Shown here one piece after another: positions 58,875 through 64,000 of a stretch of 64,000 bases of DNA. The stretch is from Streptomyces sp. ADI96-02 (GTDB lineage: Bacteria > Actinomycetota > Actinomycetes > Streptomycetales > Streptomycetaceae). The stretch lies in NCBI RefSeq assembly GCF_003846185.1, contig NZ_ML123034.1, positions 1,089,726 through 1,153,725 on the forward strand, written 5' to 3'. Every line of letters starts with the position of its first letter. Positions within the stretch are counted from its first letter, which is position 1. The notes under the pieces are model-generated. The model did not search any database. It worked only from the letters and a program-made list of their open reading frames with translations, and was not told the DNA's origin. A program made the translations under genes and the position numbers.

Positions 58875-61007
58875 TTAATTTTCCGCCGAAGGACTGCGGA
58901 TTTCGTAGGCTGCACCCTCTCCACCCAGCAATCTGTCGGCAGCACCGCGATGCAGACCGGCGGCGGCCGGGTCGCCGAGCCGGTCCAGCGTGTCGGCCAG
59001 CCGGAGCTGGAGCGCCGCCTGAAGGCGCACGTCGTCGGCCCGCCGGGCCAGCTCGACGGCCTCCCGGCAGGTCTGCAACGACTCCTGCGGGCGGCCCGCG
59101 TACTCCTGCACCCGGGCGGCCTCGCTCACCGCCCGCGCCTGGGCCGCCAGGTCGCCGAGCCTGCGGTGCCCGGCCGCCGCGGCCCGCCAGTTCCGCAGCG
59201 CCTCGCCGTAGCGCCCGGCGTACGTGTGGACGGCGCCGAGCCGTCCGTACAGCCGCGCCTCGTCCGCCCGCTCCCCCTGGGTCAGGCGCTGGGCGAGCGC
59301 CCTGCCGTACCAGTCGGCGGCCCGGTGGAAGTCGCCGAGTTCGGCGTACGCCCCGCCTACGGATTCCATCGCGCGCCCCGTCGCGTAGAGGTCGCGGGCC
59401 GCCCGTCCGGCGTCCAGCGCGGCCCGGTAGCGGGTCAGGGCGTCCCGGGTGCGGCCGGTCCTGGCGTCCAGGTCGGCGAGGTTGAGCAGCGCCGCGGCCC
59501 GCTCGCGGGGCAGGTCGCGGCGCACGGCGACGTCCAGCACCAGGCTGTGCAGCCCGTACAGCTCCGGGGCCGCGTCCTCGGTGCCGCGGTGCGCCGCGAG
59601 GGCCCGCACCAGCGCGGCCACCAGCCGGCGGGCCAGGGTGTCCAGTTCGCCGTCCGCCACGGCGAGCCGGGCGGAGGCGAGCAGAGCGGGCTGGCGCAGC
59701 CGGAGCCAGACGCCCGCCTCCTCGGCGTTCGGGAAGCGCAGCGAGCGGGGCAGCCCGGCGAGCCTGCGCCGCGCGCCCGAGTCCTCCGGTTCGGTGACCG
59801 CCCGGCAGGACTGGAGCCGGCGCACGGTCCGCTCCAGCATCCGGGCGCGGGCCAGCTGGATCTCGGCGGGCCGGTCCCGGTCCTCCATCAGCGCCCGCAG
59901 CAGGGGTGCGAGGCAGCCGGGCACCCCGTACTGCGGGTGCGCGGCTCCGTCGGTGCGCAGCAGGCCCAGCCGTACGAAGTCCTCCAGCGTCGACTCCGCG
60001 GCCGAGATCGAGCAGCCGGCCAGCGCGGACGCGGTGTGGGCGTCGGCGAGTCCGGCGGGGGCGAGGGCCAGCAGCCGCAGTATCCGGGCGGCGGCCTGCG
60101 GCAGGGAATCGTGGACCAGGCGGAGCGCGCGGGCCAGCGGGCGGGCGCCCGCGGGCTGCTGCTCGTCGGAGTCCGGCAGCTCGCGCAGTCGCCTGGCGAC
60201 GTCGGCGACGGTGGCCATGGGGTGCGCGGCCAGCCAGCCGCCGACCAGGACGAGCGCGGCCGGCTGTCCGCCGCACGCCTCGGCGAGGGCTTCGGCGGTG
60301 CGCGGGTCGACGGTGATGCGCACCTGTCCGATGGCGCGGGCGAGCAGCCGGACACAGGCGCCCGCCTCCAGGCCGCCGAGGGCGCAGGGCCGTACGTCGG
60401 GGACTCCGGTCAGGGGGCCGGTGGCGGTCGCGACGACCAGGCAGTCCGGGTCGTCCGGGAGGAGCGGGTCGACCTGCTCGGCGTCGACCGCGTCGTCGAG
60501 CACCAGGACGACCCGGCGCGCGGCGAGGGCCGCGCGGACCATCCCGGAGAGTTCGTCCTGGCCCGCGCCGGGCGGCACGGCCAGCTCCAGCAGGCCGAGG
60601 ATCTCCTGCGCGGTCTGCTCGGTGGCGACGCGTTCGCCGCCGGGGCGGGTGAGGCCGACGCGCAGGATGCCGTCGGGGTAGTCGCCGGAGCCCGTGCCGG
60701 GCACGGCCCACGGAAGCGCGCCCGTCCCGCTCTCCGGGGCGCGGCGGACATCGGTTCCGCAGAGGGCGCCGGCCAGCGCCTCGGCGAGCGCGCTGCGGCC
60801 GGAACCGGGGCGTCCCGCGATGAGCAGCACCCGGGCGCGGGGCGCCTTGCGGCCGGCCAGGGTGTCCAGTCCGGCGCGCTCGATGTCCGCCCGCAGGGCT
60901 TTCAACTCGCGTTCTCTGCCGAAGAATCGGGGCGGGGCGGCGCCGGGCGGCTCCTCGGTTCCCGCAGCTTCGGCCGGGCCGCTGGTGTCCACCGCCTGAT
61001 CGGTCAC
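58875..61007 (-). CDS. STAND-type ATPase with TPR-like C-terminus
   Basis: 710-residue protein. An NB-ARC-like module (about 40-330) has a variant P-loop AGRPGSGRSAL in which the usual Lys is Arg, Walker B RVVLVLDDAVDAEQ, and a GLEAGACVRLL / GGQPAALVLVGGWLA winged-helix pattern typical of AfsR-type regulators. Helical repeats resembling TPRs fill 430-710 (AALLNLADLDARTGRTRDAL; YGRLGAVHTYAGRYGEALRNW). No SARP or other DNA-binding domain is present. GTG 61007 has GGAG at good spacing. Likely a signalling scaffold; nucleotide hydrolysis may be impaired. Partner unknown. Confidence 0.85.
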   Translation of the reverse strand: MTDQAVDTSGPAEAAGTEEPPGAAPPRFFGRERELKALRADIERAGLDTLAGRKAPRARVLLIAGRPGSGRSALAEALAGALCGTDVRRAPESGTGALPWAVPGTGSGDYPDGILRVGLTRPGGERVATEQTAQEILGLLELAVPPGAGQDELSGMVRAALAARRVVLVLDDAVDAEQVDPLLPDDPDCLVVATATGPLTGVPDVRPCALGGLEAGACVRLLARAIGQVRITVDPRTAEALAEACGGQPAALVLVGGWLAAHPMATVADVARRLRELPDSDEQQPAGARPLARALRLVHDSLPQAAARILRLLALAPAGLADAHTASALAGCSISAAESTLEDFVRLGLLRTDGAAHPQYGVPGCLAPLLRALMEDRDRPAEIQLARARMLERTVRRLQSCRAVTEPEDSGARRRLAGLPRSLRFPNAEEAGVWLRLRQPALLASARLAVADGELDTLARRLVAALVRALAAHRGTEDAAPELYGLHSLVLDVAVRRDLPRERAAALLNLADLDARTGRTRDALTRYRAALDAGRAARDLYATGRAMESVGGAYAELGDFHRAADWYGRALAQRLTQGERADEARLYGRLGAVHTYAGRYGEALRNWRAAAAGHRRLGDLAAQARAVSEAARVQEYAGRPQESLQTCREAVELARRADDVRLQAALQLRLADTLDRLGDPAAAGLHRGAADRLLGGEGAAYEIRSPSAEN

Positions 61008-61164
61008 GAGCCACGCTCCACTTCGCTGCACGCGGGTGCCCGCCGGAACTCCGGTCGGGGCCTTTCGAGCGTAGTTCAGCTGTGGTGATGATCACTGCGG
61101 CACGGGGCGGGACCGCACCGAACCTCCCCCGATCGGATCAGCATTTCTTACGATCATCCGTCTG

Positions 61165-61196
61165 TGAGGAGTCGGTGCCGTGAGGAGTCGGTGCCG
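61165..61196. repeat. two tandem copies of a 16-base repeat
   Basis: TGAGGAGTCGGTGCCG occurs twice back to back (61165-61180 and 61181-61196), with a degenerate third copy after it. Noncoding. Confidence 0.85.
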
Positions 61197-61203
61197 TGGG
61201 GAG

Positions 61204-61237
61204 CCGGTTCCCGTCCGGCCCGGCGGACGGGAACCGG
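61204..61237 (-). terminator. hairpin downstream of the NUDIX hydrolase gene
   Basis: 14-base perfect stem (CCGGTTCCCGTCCG / CGGACGGGAACCGG), 6-base loop, about 60 bases after the NUDIX gene stop. Confidence 0.7.
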
Positions 61238-61297
61238 AGCGGACGGGAGTCGGAGCGGACGAGAGTCGGAGCGGACGAGAGCCGGGGCGGACGGGCC
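61235..61297. repeat. four tandem 16-base units
   Basis: CGGAGCGGACGGGAGT and three close variants run without spacing up to 2 bases before the NUDIX stop codon. Noncoding, low-complexity; partly overlaps the terminator arm. Confidence 0.85.
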
Positions 61298-61298
61298 G

Positions 61299-61925
61299 TC
61301 AGACCTCGAAGGGGCGGGCCGGCCACGGCGCCTCGGCGGGCCGCAGCGAGTCCACGCCGTCGCCGGCCAGAACGGCGGTCAGCGCGAGCACGCCGACGAC
61401 GAGGCAGTTGTTGTGCAGGTCCCCCGCGATCACCGAGCGCACCAGCTCGGGCAGCGGCACCCGGGCCAGCTCCATGTCGGCCTCCTCCTCGGCGACCGCG
61501 AAACGCTCGCCCTGCGCCTCGGAGAGGTCCCGGGCCAGGAAGATCCGCACCGCCTCGTCGCAGCCGCCGGGCGTGGTGTAGACGTCGGTCAGCACCCGCC
61601 AGTCCTCGGCCTTGACGTACGCCTCCTCGTACAGCTCGCGCTGGGCGGCGTGCAGCGGGTTCTCCCCGGGGACGTCGAGCAGCCCGGCCGGAATCTCCCA
61701 GAGCCGGTGGCGCACCGGATGGCGGTACTGGCGCAGGACGACCACGCGGTCGTCGTCGTCGATCGCGAGGACCGCGACGGAGCCGGGGTGGACCTGGTAG
61801 TCGCGGTGCACGACGGCGCCGTCCGGCATCACCACGTCGTCGGTGCGGACGCTGGTCTTGTTGCCGGTGAAGGGAGTCACGCTCGCGGTGACCCGCCATT
61901 CCTCGGGCGTGTCCTGGATACCCAT
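61299..61925 (-). CDS. ADP-ribose pyrophosphatase-type NUDIX hydrolase
   Basis: 208 residues. The domain starts near residue 40 (HRDYQVHPGSVAVLAIDDDDRVVVLRQYRHP, as in ADPRases), NUDIX box AGLLDVPGENPLHAAQRELYEEAYV; the final Gly of the consensus box is Tyr here, the REL.EE core is intact. TPGGCDEAVRIFLAR follows, typical of the ADPRase subgroup. Should split ADP-ribose or a similar nucleotide sugar. GGGAGGA lies upstream of ATG 61925. A terminator-like hairpin separates it from pyrG by only about 30 bases before its start. Confidence 0.92.
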   Translation of the reverse strand: MGIQDTPEEWRVTASVTPFTGNKTSVRTDDVVMPDGAVVHRDYQVHPGSVAVLAIDDDDRVVVLRQYRHPVRHRLWEIPAGLLDVPGENPLHAAQRELYEEAYVKAEDWRVLTDVYTTPGGCDEAVRIFLARDLSEAQGERFAVAEEEADMELARVPLPELVRSVIAGDLHNNCLVVGVLALTAVLAGDGVDSLRPAEAPWPARPFEV

Positions 61926-61952
61926 GTACGTCCTCCCGTGAACAAAGCAGAA

Positions 61953-61989
61953 ACCGGGGTACGGATCCGCTGCGGATCCGTACCCCGGT
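61953..61989 (-). terminator. strong terminator between pyrG and the NUDIX gene
   Basis: 18-base perfect stem (outer ACCGGGGTACG / CGTACCCCGGT) with a single-base centre, followed on the minus strand by a T-rich run (TTTCTGCTTTGTT). 20 bases after the pyrG stop and 28 bases before the NUDIX start. Confidence 0.88.
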
Positions 61990-62008
61990 CAACCGTAGTG
62001 CCTCGGCG

Positions 62009-63673
<1,665 letters not shown>

Positions 63674-64000
63674 AGCCAAAGGGGGCTCCCGTGGTCGCGA
63701 TCGTGAGGTGCGTACCGGCCGCCGAACCGGGGTTGCCGGCGGTGCCGTCGCTGCGGTTCGGGGGCCTCGTCCGCTGTCGCGAACGACCACCGGTCCACGG
63801 GCTACCAGGGTAACAGCGACGGGGAGGGGCTGCTTCCGGCCACTGCCTGCACAGCGGCCTCACACCTTCCCCCCAGTCGTTTCACGTCCCACCCGATCAG
63901 CTCAGAGATGTTGCGGAGACCGTCGCGCGGATCTTGCGGGTGCGTCGTATCCTGCTCGGACACTCTCTGCCGAGACGGCCGGACGGCGGCAGCACCCAGG
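63674..64000. other. pyrG upstream region to window end
   Basis: 327 bases. Open frames over pyrG's 5' side (63674-63860) lack ribosome binding sites. The last 150 bases probably carry divergent promoter elements (TTGCGG near 63940, TATCCT near 63950 are isolated hexamers), but no gene starts before the edge. Confidence 0.35.

Noticed and set aside
61165..61297. Possible CRISPR array
   Set aside because: The 16-base units are directly adjacent with no spacers, and no cas genes are present.

Overview
The window is a stretch of Streptomyces (or very close relative) chromosome. The DNA is very GC-rich, third codon positions are almost all G or C, GTG starts are common (one TTG is likely), and the gene set is typical of the Streptomyces core: der-plsC-cmk, tyrA-aroH, rluB-scpB-scpA, a ParA-like gene, ald, pyrG, dnaE2 with an ImuB-like gene, a streptogrisin-type protease, a SepF-like protein, secreted lipases and many short Streptomyces-only hypotheticals. 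I see no tRNA, rRNA, CRISPR array, insertion sequence or prophage.

Layout. 1-10 kb: tail of an unknown gene, a CaiB/BaiF CoA-transferase, a secreted SGNH esterase, an AAA ATPase, a YtrA-type GntR regulator, a tripartite tricarboxylate transporter (tctC-tctB-tctA) divergent from an orphan response regulator, and a secreted class 2 lipase. 10-16 kb: imuB-dnaE2 mutasome genes behind a LexA-like box, then a secreted S1 protease. 16-27 kb: an accessory island holding a complete FxSxx-COOH RiPP system (fxsA, fxsBH, fxsC, fxsT, all on the minus strand) beside a convergent SLATT/SLOG pair. The precursor peptide gene fxsA is only 54 codons long and lies behind a 34-bp nested palindrome. 27-37 kb: a minus-strand operon of two flavin-dependent monooxygenases, a DUF1684 protein, an FAD/NAD(P)-binding protein and a polar amino-acid ABC importer (one ATPase, two permeases, two binding proteins). 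A divergent binding-protein gene is preceded by a 23-aa leader peptide of the kind found upstream of sulfur genes. I read this as a sulfur-amino-acid or organosulfur scavenging locus. 37-44 kb: SepF-like protein, acyl-CoA dehydrogenase, DHA2 drug exporter, PAP2 phosphatase, I78 inhibitor-like protein and two hypotheticals.

44-64 kb is housekeeping on the minus strand. It runs ribosome GTPase der, acyltransferase and CMP kinase; tyrA with aroH; an NrtR-like regulator with an ADP-ribosylglycohydrolase and a small unknown protein behind an operator-like dyad; the pseudouridine synthase and ScpAB condensin subunits; a ParA-like ATPase overlapping a possible ribbon-helix-helix partner; alanine dehydrogenase; a STAND/TPR protein; ADP-ribose pyrophosphatase; and CTP synthase.

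Many operons show 4-base ATGA/GTGA overlaps (tctC-tctB, dnaE2-imuB, fxsC-fxsT, both permeases, plsC-cmk, tyrA-aroH, scpA-scpB, nrtR-draG), which supports the starts chosen. Family assignments come from reading translated sequence and remembered family motifs; no database search was run.
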